Shown: piece after piece, positions 33,127 to 41,762 of the stretch | How positions within the stretch are numbered: position 1 is the stretch's first letter | How the letters are laid out: every line of letters begins with the position of its first letter | NCBI GenBank assembly: GCA_017882905.1 | Contig: JADGOO010000043.1 | Coordinates: 1 to 54,456, forward strand | DNA from: Acidimicrobiia bacterium | GTDB lineage: Bacteria; Actinomycetota; Acidimicrobiia; IMCC26256; PALSA-610 | Direction of reading: 5' to 3' | DNA: 54,456 nucleotides | The notes under the pieces: generated by a model | What the model was told of the DNA's origin: nothing | Database searches by the model: none | The model's input: only the letters and a program-made list of their open reading frames with translations | Position numbers and translations under genes: made by a program

Positions 33127-34023
33127 TTACAGCTTCTTGACGATCTCCACCATGAGCTCGCCGGCTTCGGTGGGGTTGCGGCCGACCTTCACGCCCGCGG
33201 CCGCGAGCGCTTCCATCTTCGCCGCCGCCGTGCCCTTGCCGCCGGAGACGATGGCGCCCGCGTGGCCCATCTTCTTGCCGGCCGGCGCGGTCTGACCCGC
33301 GATGTAGGCCGACACCGGCTTCGTCATCGAGGCGGCGATGAACTCGGCCGCCTCTTCTTCGGCTGACCCGCCGATCTCACCGATCATCATCACCGCGTGC
33401 GTCTCGGGATCGGCTTCGAAGGCGCGCAGGCAATCGATGAAGCTCGTGCCCGGAACCGGGTCACCGCCGATGCCGACGCACGTGGTCACGCCGATGTTCT
33501 GCGCCTTCAGCTCGTAGAGCGCCTGGTAGGTGAGCGTGCCGGATCGGCTCACGATGCCCACGTTCTTGGCACCCGGAACGGCTTCCTTGGTGATGTGGCC
33601 GGCCGTGATCCCGATGTTGCACTTGCCGGGGCTGATGATGCCCGGGCAGTTCGGTCCGAGCAGGCGCACCTGCGGGAAGTCGCGCCGCAGCTTGTTGTAG
33701 AACCACGCCTCGTCGTGCGCGGGCACGCCTTCGGTGATCACAGCCACGAACGTCACGCCGCCCTCAGCCGCCTCCATCACCGCGTCGCGCACGCCGGGCG
33801 CCGGGATGAAGATGCAGCTCGCGGTGGCGCCGGTGGCCTGCACCGCGTCGGCCACGCTGGCGAACACCGGGATGCCCTCGATGTCGGTGCCGGCCTTCTT
33901 CGGGTTCGTGCCCGCGACGACCTGCGTGCCGTACTCGCGGTTGAGCAGGCCGTAGTAACGACCCTGCGAGCCGGTGAGGCCCTGGTAGACGACCTTGGTC
34001 GTCTCGTCGACGAAGATGCTCAT
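33127..34023 (-). CDS. sucD: Succinyl-CoA ligase alpha subunit
   Basis: SucD with SucC turns succinyl-CoA to succinate and makes a nucleoside triphosphate. The 298-aa protein has the CoA-binding [61 protein letters not shown], and the phosphohistidine in [18 protein letters not shown]. Length is normal. It lies 12 bases after sucC. Its convergent neighbour is the FKBP gene, with a palindrome in between. Confidence 0.97.
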   Translation of the reverse strand: MSIFVDETTKVVYQGLTGSQGRYYGLLNREYGTQVVAGTNPKKAGTDIEGIPVFASVADAVQATGATASCIFIPAPGVRDAVMEAAEGGVTFVAVITEGVPAHDEAWFYNKLRRDFPQVRLLGPNCPGIISPGKCNIGITAGHITKEAVPGAKNVGIVSRSGTLTYQALYELKAQNIGVTTCVGIGGDPVPGTSFIDCLRAFEADPETHAVMMIGEIGGSAEEEAAEFIAASMTKPVSAYIAGQTAPAGKKMGHAGAIVSGGKGTAAAKMEALAAAGVKVGRNPTEAGELMVEIVKKL

Positions 34024-34035
34024 CGCAGCCCTGCC

Positions 34036-35178
34036 TCAGCGAGTCGCGAGCTCGACGGCCTTGCGGGCCGCGTCGAGCATGGTGGGGGCCATCTGCAGCG
34101 TGTCGCCCAGATGCGGTTCGAGGATCTTGCGACCCTCCTCGGCATTGGTGCCGTCGAGGCGGATCACGATCGGGCTCTTCAGATCGATCTGGCCGATTGC
34201 CGTCACGATGCCGTTCGCCACCTCTGCGCCGCGCGTGATGCCGCCGAAGATGTTGATGAAGATCGACCGGACGCGCGGGTCGTTGTCGATGATCGTCAAC
34301 GCGCTCACGAACTTCTTCGCGTCGGCGCCCCCGCCCACGTCGAGGAAGTTCGCGGCCGTGCCACCGGCTTGGTTCACCACATCGAGCGTGCTCATCGCGA
34401 GACCGGCGCCGTTGGCGATGATGCCGACCGAACCGTCGAGGCCGACGTACTGCAGGCCTGCCTCGTAGGCAGCCTGCTCGCGCACGTCGCGTTCCTGGGT
34501 GAGCTCGTAGTCGGCCCAGTCGGCGTGACGGAACTCGGCGTTGTTGTCGAGGCTCACCTTGGCGTCGAGCGCGTGCACCCGGCCGTCGGGCGTGACGATC
34601 AGCGGGTTGATCTCGGCGAGATCGCAGTCGCCTTCCACGTAGAAGCGGTACAGCGCGACCAGCACGTCGACGGCAGCATCGGTGACCGACGCGTCGAGCT
34701 GTGCGGCCACGACCCAGTCGCGGCATTGCGCGGCCGTGAGCCCGTCGACGGGGTCGATGTGGATCTTGGCGATCGCGTCGGGGTTCTCCTCGGCGACGGT
34801 CTCGATCTCCACGCCACCTTCGGCGGAGAGCATCCCGAAGTACTGCTTGGCGGCCCGATCGAGCGTGAAGCTCGCGTAGTACTCGTGGGCGATGTCGGAG
34901 GCATGCTCGATCCACACCACGTTCACGGTGTGACCCTTGATGTCCATGCCGAGGATGTTGGTGGCATACGTGCGGCACTCGGCGGCGTCGGCAGCGAGCT
35001 TGATGCCGCCCGCCTTGCCGCGCCCGCCCACCTGCACCTGCGCCTTGACCACGACCGGGTAGCCGATCCGGTCGGCTGCCGCGACCGCAGCATCCACATC
35101 GGTGACCGCCTCACCGGGCGAGACCGGGATGGCGAACCGGGCGAACAGCTGCTTGCCCTGGTACTCGAAGAGATCCAC
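34036..35178 (-). CDS. sucC: Succinyl-CoA ligase beta subunit
   Basis: SucC is the nucleotide-binding subunit. The 380-aa protein starts with MDLFEYQGKQLFARF, has the ATP-grasp segment VVVKAQVQVGGRGKAGGIKLA and metal-binding LAEINPLIVTPDGRVHALDAK. The C-terminal flavodoxin-like part includes GVEIET region motifs and FINIFGGITRGAEVANGI. The GTG start is preceded by a GGGGAG ribosome-binding site. Nothing in the sequence decides between ATP and GTP. It is the first gene of the sucCD unit and diverges from a small membrane-protein gene. Confidence 0.97.
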   Translation of the reverse strand: MDLFEYQGKQLFARFAIPVSPGEAVTDVDAAVAAADRIGYPVVVKAQVQVGGRGKAGGIKLAADAAECRTYATNILGMDIKGHTVNVVWIEHASDIAHEYYASFTLDRAAKQYFGMLSAEGGVEIETVAEENPDAIAKIHIDPVDGLTAAQCRDWVVAAQLDASVTDAAVDVLVALYRFYVEGDCDLAEINPLIVTPDGRVHALDAKVSLDNNAEFRHADWADYELTQERDVREQAAYEAGLQYVGLDGSVGIIANGAGLAMSTLDVVNQAGGTAANFLDVGGGADAKKFVSALTIIDNDPRVRSIFINIFGGITRGAEVANGIVTAIGQIDLKSPIVIRLDGTNAEEGRKILEPHLGDTLQMAPTMLDAARKAVELATR

Positions 35179-35270
35179 CGCTCCCCTTTTTGGACGGGAT
35201 TTCGAGGGCTCCGCGCCTGCAGATCCCGGCCGATGCGGGCCGAGCCCGGAGCGGGCGCAACCATAGATGC

Positions 35271-35708
35271 ATGGCCGACGACGCCTCCAAGCGGAACGAC
35301 GTGCGCCTGGCCCTGATCACGGCCTCGGTGATCGTGGGGATCGGGCTGTTGATCGCAAGCGGGTTGTGGCTCTCACTTCGGGCTACGACCGGCGGCGCCC
35401 TGGCCTGCAGGGGCAAGATCGTGGTCGGCTGGCGACCCGATTACGTGACTCGCGCGAAGCCCGGCCCGTTCTACGAGCCGCGCGCGCCGGGTTGTGACTA
35501 TTGGGTCGCGTATCACGACGGCCAGCTGCTTGCGATCAAGACGCACCTGCCCGGGCGCACGTGCACCGTCGACTGGAAGGGATCGAAGAACACCTTCGTG
35601 TGTGGCGCCGACCGCATCGCCTGGAACGAGCTGTCCACCTGGCCGAGCGCCGAGGTGCATGCCGGCCCGAAGAACCAGGGCTGGCAGATCGACTTCGGCT
35701 CCGGCTGA
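35271..35708 (+). CDS. Single-pass membrane protein with four outer cysteines
   Basis: The 145-aa product has a charged N-terminus, a membrane segment LALITASVIVGIGLLIASGL (about 13-32) and an outer domain of about 110 residues. Four cysteines in that domain (ALACRGK, APGCDYW, GRTCTVD, TFVCGAD) could form two disulfides. No known domain is recognised. The ATG at 35271 gives a natural N-terminal anchor; earlier starts in the frame are antisense to the sucC start. It diverges from sucC and converges with the helicase gene after 24 bases. Confidence 0.72.
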   Translation: MADDASKRNDVRLALITASVIVGIGLLIASGLWLSLRATTGGALACRGKIVVGWRPDYVTRAKPGPFYEPRAPGCDYWVAYHDGQLLAIKTHLPGRTCTVDWKGSKNTFVCGADRIAWNELSTWPSAEVHAGPKNQGWQIDFGSG

Positions 35709-35732
35709 TCCTGCACCGACGCGCGCGGTCGA

Positions 35733-38060
35733 CTACCCGCGCTTCAGCGGCGCCCAGGCGAGGAGCAACGTCTTGTCGCCGACGTCTTTGAAGTGCACAG
35801 TGGCTTCCGCCTTCTCGCCCTGGCCGCGGATCGACAGGATCACGCCTTCGCCGTAGGTGGCGTGCACCACGTCGTCGCCCATGGCCAGGCCGAGCGAGTC
35901 GGCGCCGCTCGCACTCGGCGCAGTGGGTCGCGCGGTGGTGCCGGTCTCGCGGCGCATGGCGGTCGTGACGAGCGACTCCCGCCGGCCACCCATGCCCTCG
36001 CCGCGCGCGCGGCGCTTGGCGCCGCCGATCTGCTGCACGAGCTCCTCGGGGATCTCGTCGAGGAACCGGCTCGGAGGGTGGTAGTCGGTGGCGCCGAACA
36101 GCATCCGGCTCCACGCGTGGCACAGGTAGAGCCGCTGCTCGGCGCGGGTGATGCCCACGTAGCAGAGCCGGCGTTCCTCTTCGAGCTCGTCAGGTTCCGA
36201 CAGGCTGCGAAAATGCGGGAACACGCCGTCTTCCATGCCGAGGAGGAACACGACCGGGTACTCGAGACCCTTGGCCGCGTGCAGCGTCATCAGCGTGACC
36301 GAGCTCGACTCGCCATCGCCATCGTCCATGTCGGTGACGAGCGAGACCGCTTCGAGGAACGCCTGCACCCGATCGAGGCCCGCGGGCGGCGTCACGGCGC
36401 CGCCCTCGCCCCCGGGATCACCGAAGCCCACGCCGCCGATCGACACGAGCCCGCCGAGGTCGCCGCGATCGACCTGTTCGTCGAACTCCCGCGCCACACC
36501 GACGAGCTCTTGCAGGTTCTCGATCCGGCCTTGTGCTTCGATGCTGTGCTCGGCCTCGAGCTCCGACACGTAACCCGTGCGCTCGAGCACCGCCTCGAGC
36601 ACCTCGGCCACGCCACCGTCGGCGGTGTCGCGCTCGATGTCGTCGAGCAGGTCGAGGAGGTCCTTGATGCTGCCGAGCGCCTTGCCCGTGACACCCGCCG
36701 CGGCCGCATGGAACATGCCCTCGCGGAACGTGGTGCCGTTCGACTTCGCGAACGCCTCGACGCGGCCGATGCTCGTGTCGCCCACGCCCCGCTTGGGCAC
36801 GTTGACGATCCGCTTCCAGCTCACCTCGTCGTCGCTGTTCACCAGCGCGCGCAGGTAGGCGAGCGCGTCCTTCACCTCGCGCCGGTCGTAGAACTTCACG
36901 CCGCCGAACACGCGGTACGGGACGCCGGCGCGCACGAGCGCTTCTTCCATCACGCGGCTCTGCGCGTTGGTGCGGTAGAAGACGGCCACGTCGCCGTAGC
37001 GATGGTCGGCGCCGTCGACGAGACGGCGGATCTCGCCCAGCACGAACGCGGCCTCGTCGTGTTCGTCCTCGGCCTGGTAGCGCACGATCGGCTCGCCCGA
37101 ACCGCGGTCGCTCCAGAGGTGCTTCGGGCGGTGCGACGGGTTGTTGGCGATGACGGCGTTGGCGGCATCGAGGATCCGCTGCGTCGAGCGGTAGTTCTGG
37201 TCGAGCACGATCACCGTGGCCTCGGGGAACGCTTCCTCGAAGCGCATGAGGTTGCGGAAGTCGGCCCCGCGGAACTTGTAGATCGACTGATCCATGTCGC
37301 CGACTGCCATCACGGAGCGGTGCTCCTCGGTGAGCATCCGCACCAGCTCCCACTGGGCGATGTTCGTGTCCTGGAACTCGTCGACGAGCACGTGCTGGAA
37401 GTGGTCCCGCCAGCGGGCGAGGGCGCTCGGGTGCTCGCGAAAGAGGCGCACGGCGAGCACGAGCATGTCGTCGAAGTCGACGGCGTTGGCGTCCTGGAGA
37501 CGGCGCTGGTACTCGGTGTAGATCTTGGCGATGCGCGTCTCGTGCGGGCCGAAGGCCATCTCGGCGTACTGCTCGGGGAGCACGAGCTCGTTCTTCAGTG
37601 CGGAGATGCGCCCGTGGATCGAGCGGGCCGGGAACCGCTTCGGGTCGAGGTCGAGGTCGCGGCGCACCCAGTCGACGAGCCGGGTCGCGTCGGCCTGGTC
37701 GTAGATCGTGAACGCGCTCCGGTAGCCGAGCAGCGACGACTCACGGCGCAGGATCCGCGAGCACGCCGAGTGGAACGTGCTCACCCACATGCGCCGCGCG
37801 ACGGGGCCGACCAGGTCGGCGACCCGGTCCTTCATCTCGGCCGCAGCCTTGTTCGTGAACGTGATGGCCAGCACCTGGAACGGTGAGACGCGCTGTTCGA
37901 GCACGAGGTAGGCGAGGCGGCGCGTGAGCACGCGCGTCTTGCCCGAACCGGCACCCGCGATGACGAGCACCGGCGCCGCAGCCATCGTGACGGCTTCGAG
38001 CTGCGCCGGGTTGAGATCGGCGCTGAGATCGCCGCTGAGGTCGCTCGCCACGTCGGTCAT
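35733..38060 (-). CDS. pcrA: UvrD/PcrA-type ATP-dependent DNA helicase
   Basis: This superfamily 1A helicase unwinds DNA 3' to 5' in repair and replication restart. The 775-aa protein has Walker A AGAGSGKTRVL with K41, motif Ia ITFTNKAAAEMK, the DEAD-box-like LVDEFQDTN, motif III GDMDQSIYKFRGAD, motif IV NYRST, motif V TLHAAKGLEYPVVFL and motif VI YVGITRAEQRLYL. The C-terminal VVHATYGEGVILSIRG matches the PcrA tail that binds RNA polymerase. The ATG at 38060 is supported by a TAGCCT box 10 nt upstream. It is not clustered with uvr genes. Confidence 0.96.
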   Translation of the reverse strand: MTDVASDLSGDLSADLNPAQLEAVTMAAAPVLVIAGAGSGKTRVLTRRLAYLVLEQRVSPFQVLAITFTNKAAAEMKDRVADLVGPVARRMWVSTFHSACSRILRRESSLLGYRSAFTIYDQADATRLVDWVRRDLDLDPKRFPARSIHGRISALKNELVLPEQYAEMAFGPHETRIAKIYTEYQRRLQDANAVDFDDMLVLAVRLFREHPSALARWRDHFQHVLVDEFQDTNIAQWELVRMLTEEHRSVMAVGDMDQSIYKFRGADFRNLMRFEEAFPEATVIVLDQNYRSTQRILDAANAVIANNPSHRPKHLWSDRGSGEPIVRYQAEDEHDEAAFVLGEIRRLVDGADHRYGDVAVFYRTNAQSRVMEEALVRAGVPYRVFGGVKFYDRREVKDALAYLRALVNSDDEVSWKRIVNVPKRGVGDTSIGRVEAFAKSNGTTFREGMFHAAAAGVTGKALGSIKDLLDLLDDIERDTADGGVAEVLEAVLERTGYVSELEAEHSIEAQGRIENLQELVGVAREFDEQVDRGDLGGLVSIGGVGFGDPGGEGGAVTPPAGLDRVQAFLEAVSLVTDMDDGDGESSSVTLMTLHAAKGLEYPVVFLLGMEDGVFPHFRSLSEPDELEEERRLCYVGITRAEQRLYLCHAWSRMLFGATDYHPPSRFLDEIPEELVQQIGGAKRRARGEGMGGRRESLVTTAMRRETGTTARPTAPSASGADSLGLAMGDDVVHATYGEGVILSIRGQGEKAEATVHFKDVGDKTLLLAWAPLKRG

Positions 38061-38070
38061 CAGCCCATCA

Positions 38071-38076
38071 AGGCTA
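38071..38076 (-). promoter_or_regulatory. Putative -10 box (TAGCCT) of pcrA
   Basis: A TANNNT hexamer lies 10 nt before the helicase ATG, directly downstream of the hairpin that follows the methyltransferase gene. Confidence 0.42.
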
Positions 38077-38081
38077 CCAGC

Positions 38082-38117
38082 GGGGTGCGACGAACACGCG
38101 CGTGTGTTCGGTGCCCC
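38082..38117 (-). terminator. Long hairpin between methyltransferase and helicase genes
   Basis: An inner perfect 7-bp stem (CGAACAC with GTGTTCG, loop GCGCGT) is extended by an outer 7-bp stem of GGGGTGC with GTGCCCC that includes two G-T pairs, with a two-base bulge between. It starts eight bases after the methyltransferase stop. No T-run follows, as is usual for actinobacterial terminators. Confidence 0.55.
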
Positions 38118-38124
38118 CCACGCG

Positions 38125-38814
38125 TCAGTGGCCGGCGCGGCCGTCGCCCGTGAACGTGAAGAGTCGCTGACCGAGCTCGAAGGGCGCCGGCGCGACCGCG
38201 AGCCGGTGCACGCCCACGCCGACGGCGTCGTGGCTGGCCGGGCTCTCGAACGCAACCTCGTCGAAGCCCGCGCCGGCGAACCAGTCGCGCACCCGTGGCG
38301 TCGCGTCGGGTGGCCGGCGGTGTCGAGTCCAGATCACGGTGGCGCCGGGCGCGCAGAGCGAGCGCGCCCCGGTGATCGTGGCCCGGATGTCGGCGTCGGA
38401 GATGTTGCCGAAGATGCCGCACAGCAGCAGGAGATCGACCGGTGCGATGCCGTCGGCGGCCGTGGTGCTCGACGCGTCGCCTTCGACGACCTCCACCTGG
38501 TCGAGACCGGCCGCCGCGGCCGCGGCCCGTGCGTCGACGACGAGCTGCGGGTCGAGCTCGACGAGCCGCGCCCGCACCACATTGCGGCGAGGATGATCGT
38601 GGAGCGCGCCGATCAGATCACGGCCTTGTCCGGCGCAAAGACTCAGCACGCGGAGCGCGTCGGAGCTCGGCGCGGCGTCGAGCGCACGCCCGATGTGGTG
38701 CTGCACGAGCGCGACGCGGGTCTGCAGTGCAGAACCGTCGATCTCGTAGGCGCGATGCCAGCGCACCCAGTGCGAACCTCCGTCGCCCTCGCTCGATCCG
38801 TGCGCGGCGGTCAT
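38125..38814 (-). CDS. Class I SAM-dependent methyltransferase
   Basis: The 229-aa protein has a Rossmann-like SAM fold: motif [19 protein letters not shown] (about 55-72), an acidic end of strand 2 in [18 protein letters not shown] and [17 protein letters not shown] leading [18 protein letters not shown] and trailing LFTFTGDGR resemble a family of actinobacterial methyltransferases with no assigned substrate. It starts at an ATG that overlaps the dtd stop (ATGA), so it is translated with dtd. Whether it acts on RNA, lipid or a small molecule cannot be told. Confidence 0.83.
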   Translation of the reverse strand: MTAAHGSSEGDGGSHWVRWHRAYEIDGSALQTRVALVQHHIGRALDAAPSSDALRVLSLCAGQGRDLIGALHDHPRRNVVRARLVELDPQLVVDARAAAAAAGLDQVEVVEGDASSTTAADGIAPVDLLLLCGIFGNISDADIRATITGARSLCAPGATVIWTRHRRPPDATPRVRDWFAGAGFDEVAFESPASHDAVGVGVHRLAVAPAPFELGQRLFTFTGDGRAGH

Positions 38815-39263
38815 GGCACCTCCAGCATCAACGTCACGGGCCCATCGTTCACGAGCGCCACTTGCATGTCGGCGCGGAACCGCCCGGTCTCGACCCGCGC
38901 GCCCAGAGCGCGCAGCTCGGCGACGAACGATTCGACGAGCGGTTCGGCCATCCCGGGTGGCGCCGCCGCAGTCCACGACGGTCGACGGCCCTTGCGCGTG
39001 TCGCCGTAGAGGGTGAACTGGCTCACGACGAGCAGTTCGTGCCCGCACTCCGCGGCCGACCGGTTCATGACGCCAGCGTCGTCGTCGAACACGCGCAGGT
39101 TCCAGACCTTCTCGGCCAGCTTGGCGGCGACCTTCTCGTCGTCGCCATGCGCAACGCCGACGAGCACCACGAGCCCCGCACCGATCGCGCCGGTCGCCTC
39201 GGCGGCGCCGTCACGCACCACCGAGACCGACGCACTCGAGACCCGTTGCACCAGCGCTCGCAC
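38811..39263 (-). CDS. dtd: D-aminoacyl-tRNA deacylase
   Basis: Dtd removes D-amino acids wrongly attached to tRNA. The 150-aa protein has [13 protein letters not shown] at the start, the active-site motif [18 protein letters not shown] and the second motif [13 protein letters not shown], which carries the cross-subunit Gly-Pro that rejects L-amino acids. The GTG at 39263 is correct by homology and has a TACGGT box 8 nt upstream. It is coupled to the methyltransferase and diverges from the flavin reductase gene over a 43-base gap. Confidence 0.94.
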   Translation of the reverse strand: MRALVQRVSSASVSVVRDGAAEATGAIGAGLVVLVGVAHGDDEKVAAKLAEKVWNLRVFDDDAGVMNRSAAECGHELLVVSQFTLYGDTRKGRRPSWTAAAPPGMAEPLVESFVAELRALGARVETGRFRADMQVALVNDGPVTLMLEVP

Positions 39264-39271
39264 GCTCGCCG

Positions 39272-39277
39272 ACCGTA
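39272..39277 (-). promoter_or_regulatory. Putative -10 box (TACGGT) of dtd
   Basis: A TANNNT hexamer lies 8 nt before the dtd GTG. It faces a TAGCCT box for the divergent flavin reductase gene, only 15 bases away. Confidence 0.45.
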
Positions 39278-39292
39278 CCGGTTGATGGCTCC

Positions 39293-39298
39293 TAGCCT
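39293..39298 (+). promoter_or_regulatory. Putative -10 box (TAGCCT) of the flavin reductase gene
   Basis: A TANNNT hexamer lies 8 nt before the GTG at 39307. The two divergent promoters share 43 bases, so their -35 regions must overlap the opposite unit. Confidence 0.45.
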
Positions 39299-39306
39299 GC
39301 GCGACC

Positions 39307-39891
39307 GTGATCGACCCCAAGCTGAAGCGCGCCCTCGGCCAGATGATCAAGGGAGTGCAGGTGGTGGCGTGCACGCACGACGGCGTCACGCGCGCGTACA
39401 CGTCGCACTGGGTCACGCAGGTGGCGTTCGAGGAACCGATCGTGATGGCTTCGATCTCGCCGAAGCACGACACGCATCCGCTCATCGCGGCGGCCGGCTG
39501 GTTCACGGTGTCGGTGTGCGCAGGCGACCAGGTCGGCGCCGGGCAGTACTTCAGCTACCCCGGCCGGCGCTTCCGCTACATCGCCGACGAGCTGCTCACG
39601 ACCACCGACGACGGGTTTCCCGTGCTTGCCGATTGCATCTCATGGGTGCGCTGCGAGACGTTCGAACGCAAGCCGATGGCCGACCACGAGCTCTTCTTCG
39701 CACGCGTCACGCACCACGGATACGGCCGGCTCGACGAACCGCCTCTCGTGTACTCGGCGCGACACGGCTGGCGCATCGCATCGCAACGAGCACGCCAACC
39801 GGGCGAGTCGATCCGCGACCAGCTGTTGGAGCGGCTCGCCGCCGCCGGCTACGAGAGCACGCCCCCGACCACCGTCGACGACGAGGAGTGA
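39307..39891 (+). CDS. Flavin reductase-like FMN-binding protein
   Basis: The 194-aa protein has the split-barrel FMN-binding fold: [49 protein letters not shown] and [20 protein letters not shown]. Family members reduce free flavin for monooxygenases or are oxygen-insensitive reductases. No monooxygenase lies next to it. The GTG at 39307 fits the TAGCCT box upstream. It is followed by the beta-hydroxyacid dehydrogenase gene after five bases, so the two are probably co-transcribed. Confidence 0.88.
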   Translation: MIDPKLKRALGQMIKGVQVVACTHDGVTRAYTSHWVTQVAFEEPIVMASISPKHDTHPLIAAAGWFTVSVCAGDQVGAGQYFSYPGRRFRYIADELLTTTDDGFPVLADCISWVRCETFERKPMADHELFFARVTHHGYGRLDEPPLVYSARHGWRIASQRARQPGESIRDQLLERLAAAGYESTPPTTVDDEE

Positions 39892-39896
39892 CAACC

Positions 39897-40760
39897 ATGC
39901 GCATCGCGTTCATCGGTCTCGGGGTCATGGGCTATCCGATGGCCGGCCACCTCGCCACGGCCGGCCACGACGTCACGGTGTACAACCGCACGCGGGCCAA
40001 GTCCGCGCAGTGGTCGCGAGAGCACGCGGGAGTCGTCGCCGATACGCCGGCGGCCGCCGCGCGCGACGCCGATGCCGTGTGCACGATGGTCGGCGACGAC
40101 GCCGACGTGCGCGCAGTCGTGTTCGGCGAAGGTGCACTCGAGGGAGGCGGCGTGCTCTCGAGCCTGCGCGCGGACGCGCTGCTGATCGACCACACGACCA
40201 CTTCGGCGACGCTGGCGCGTGATCTCGCCGAAGCGCATCCGCACTTCGTGGATGCGCCCGTGAGCGGCGGTCAGGCTGGCGCGCAGAATGGCGCGCTGAC
40301 CATCATGTGTGGCGGCGACGAGACGAGCTACGCACGCGCAGTCGCGGTCATGAACGCCTATGCGAAGGCGACCACGCGTATCGGGCCCGTCGGGCACGGA
40401 CAGCTCGCCAAGATGTGCAACCAGATCTGCATTGCGGGCATCGTCGAGGGCCTCGCCGAGGCGCTCCACTTCGCCGATCGGGCGGGCATCGATCCGGAGG
40501 CCGTGATCGCCGCGATCTCGCAGGGCGCCGCGGGCTCGTGGCAGATGACGAACCGGGCCGCGACGATGATCGAAGGCCGCTACGACTTCGGGTTCGCGGT
40601 CGACTGGATGCGCAAAGACCTCGGCCACACGCTCTCCGAGGCGCGGCGCACCGGCGCACGCCTCCCCCTCACGGCCCTCGTCGACCAGCTCTACGCACAG
40701 GTGCAGGCAGAAGGCGGCGGCCGCCTCGATACGAGCAGCTTGCGGATGCTGCTGACCTGA
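39897..40760 (+). CDS. NAD(P)-dependent beta-hydroxyacid dehydrogenase
   Basis: The 287-aa protein belongs to the 3-hydroxyisobutyrate/6-phosphogluconate dehydrogenase superfamily. It has the dinucleotide-binding IAFIGLGVMGYPMAGHL, then DAPVSGGQAGAQNGALTIM and the catalytic lysine region GHGQLAKMCNQICIAG. The C-terminal helical domain includes FAVDWMRKDLGHTL, typical of the group. The asparagine or arginine residue after the Rossmann strand (VYNRTRAKS) suggests NADP use. The physiological substrate (3-hydroxyisobutyrate, tartronate semialdehyde or other) is not determined. Confidence 0.9.
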   Translation: MRIAFIGLGVMGYPMAGHLATAGHDVTVYNRTRAKSAQWSREHAGVVADTPAAAARDADAVCTMVGDDADVRAVVFGEGALEGGGVLSSLRADALLIDHTTTSATLARDLAEAHPHFVDAPVSGGQAGAQNGALTIMCGGDETSYARAVAVMNAYAKATTRIGPVGHGQLAKMCNQICIAGIVEGLAEALHFADRAGIDPEAVIAAISQGAAGSWQMTNRAATMIEGRYDFGFAVDWMRKDLGHTLSEARRTGARLPLTALVDQLYAQVQAEGGGRLDTSSLRMLLT

Positions 40761-40763
40761 GCG

Positions 40764-40781
40764 TGTCCGCGCGCGCGGACA
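40764..40781 (+). terminator. Palindromic hairpin after the dehydrogenase gene
   Basis: TGTCCGC and GCGGACA form a perfect 7-bp stem around GCGC, three bases after the stop codon. It is the end of the flavin reductase-dehydrogenase unit and separates it from the broken surface-protein gene. Confidence 0.55.
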
Positions 40782-40855
40782 TCGGTGCGTTGGCATGACA
40801 TTGTGCGCGGCGCTGGGCGGGAGGGGCCCGCTCCGGTCCGAAGGAGGCGCGCCAG

Positions 40856-41695
40856 ATGGCACGTTTGCGCAAGCTGTTCGGAAGCACGCACGTCGTGATG
40901 AAGGCCACGGTGCCGGCGTCGCCGTAGTGGCGCTCGTCGCGGGCGGCATCGCCTGGGCCGACGTGCCCGAGGGCGGCACGCTCACCGTGTGTTACAAGAC
41001 CACCGGCAAAGTGCCCGGCGCCATGCGCCTCATCGACCCGTCGGCTCATCAGACGTGCCGCTCCGGTGAGGCGCAAGTGCAGTTCAACTCGGGCCTTCGA
41101 CCGCGCGGCACGTGGGACGCCACGTCGCAGTTCCGGGCCAACGACGTGGTGACGGTGAACGGCACGAGCTACGTCGCGCTCGTCGACAACACGAACGTCG
41201 ACCGTCGGCCCCGTCGCCGGCCACGTGGCAGATGCTCGCCGGTCGGGGCCCGCAAGGCGTCCAAGGCATCCAGGGCGTGCAGGGTTCCAGGGGGTGCAGG
41301 GCCCGCCCGGCCTGAGCGACGCCTGGTCGACGAACGGAAGCTTTCCGATCGGATGCTTCACCAACTGCTTGACCGACACGATCACCACCGTGTCGCTGCC
41401 GGCCGGGAGCTACGTCATCAACGGCGACGTCGTGATCGCCAACACCACACCGAACCCGGCCTCGGGAATCTCGTGCAACCTCGTCAGCGGGTCGACGTTC
41501 ATCGGACGCACCATCTCGGTGGCGGCCGGGTCCACCAGCGTGGCCGCAACCGCCGAAGCTTCGTGGGCGCGGACGATCACGCTGACGGGCACGACTCCAG
41601 TGTCGATCCAGTGCAGCGAGGTCTTCTTCTTCTCGACCGGTGGCTTCACGGCCAGTGCCGAGCTGACTGCCACAGCCGTCGCGAACCTGCACTGA
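40856..41695 (+). pseudogene. Collagen-like exported surface protein, three frameshifts
   Basis: A strong AAGGAGG precedes the ATG at 40856 and the protein starts MARLRKLFGSTHVVMKATV, but the frame stops at 40925. The reading continues in a second frame (VAVVALVAGGIAWADVPEGG to LVDNTNVD), a third (PSAPSPATWQMLAGRGPQGV, IQGVQG) and returns to the first (FQGVQGPPGLSDAWSTNGS to the stop at 41695). Three single-base deletions, in CC at 40913-40914, CC at 41202-41203 and GGG at 41282-41284, would explain it. The repaired protein of about 280 aa has a membrane or signal segment, a TWDATSQ...TSYVALVDNTN carbohydrate-binding-like repeat, short G-x-x collagen-like triplets and a Ser/Thr-rich C-terminal beta domain. 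Either a young pseudogene or uncorrected base-calling errors. Confidence 0.78.
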
Positions 41696-41710
41696 TCTCA
41701 GCTGGTGACG

Positions 41711-41750
41711 AGGCGGGCCGTGGAAGCCCGGCGGCTTCCACGGTCCGCCT
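41711..41750 (+). terminator. 18-bp hairpin terminator of the collagen-like gene
   Basis: Positions 41711-41728 and 41733-41750 pair over 18 bp with a single G-T wobble around a CGGC loop. It begins 15 bases after the stop of the frameshifted gene and ends 12 bases before the next start. This is the strongest hairpin seen in the window. It lacks a T-run. Confidence 0.75.
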
Positions 41751-41755
41751 ACCCT
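41750..41755 (+). promoter_or_regulatory. Putative -10 box (TACCCT) of the serine hydrolase gene
   Basis: A TANNNT hexamer lies 7 nt before the GTG at 41763 and shares one base with the terminator hairpin. This suggests a leaderless transcript starting right behind the terminator. Confidence 0.42.
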
Positions 41756-41762
41756 CGCGGAG

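Noticed and set aside
33397-35316. Plus-strand frame of 639 codons opposite sucCD
   Set aside because: sucC and sucD are certain on the minus strand, and the opposite frame shows no domain.
35793-37886. Plus-strand frame of 697 codons opposite the helicase gene
   Set aside because: It is antisense to a gene with every SF1 helicase motif and has shadow-type composition.
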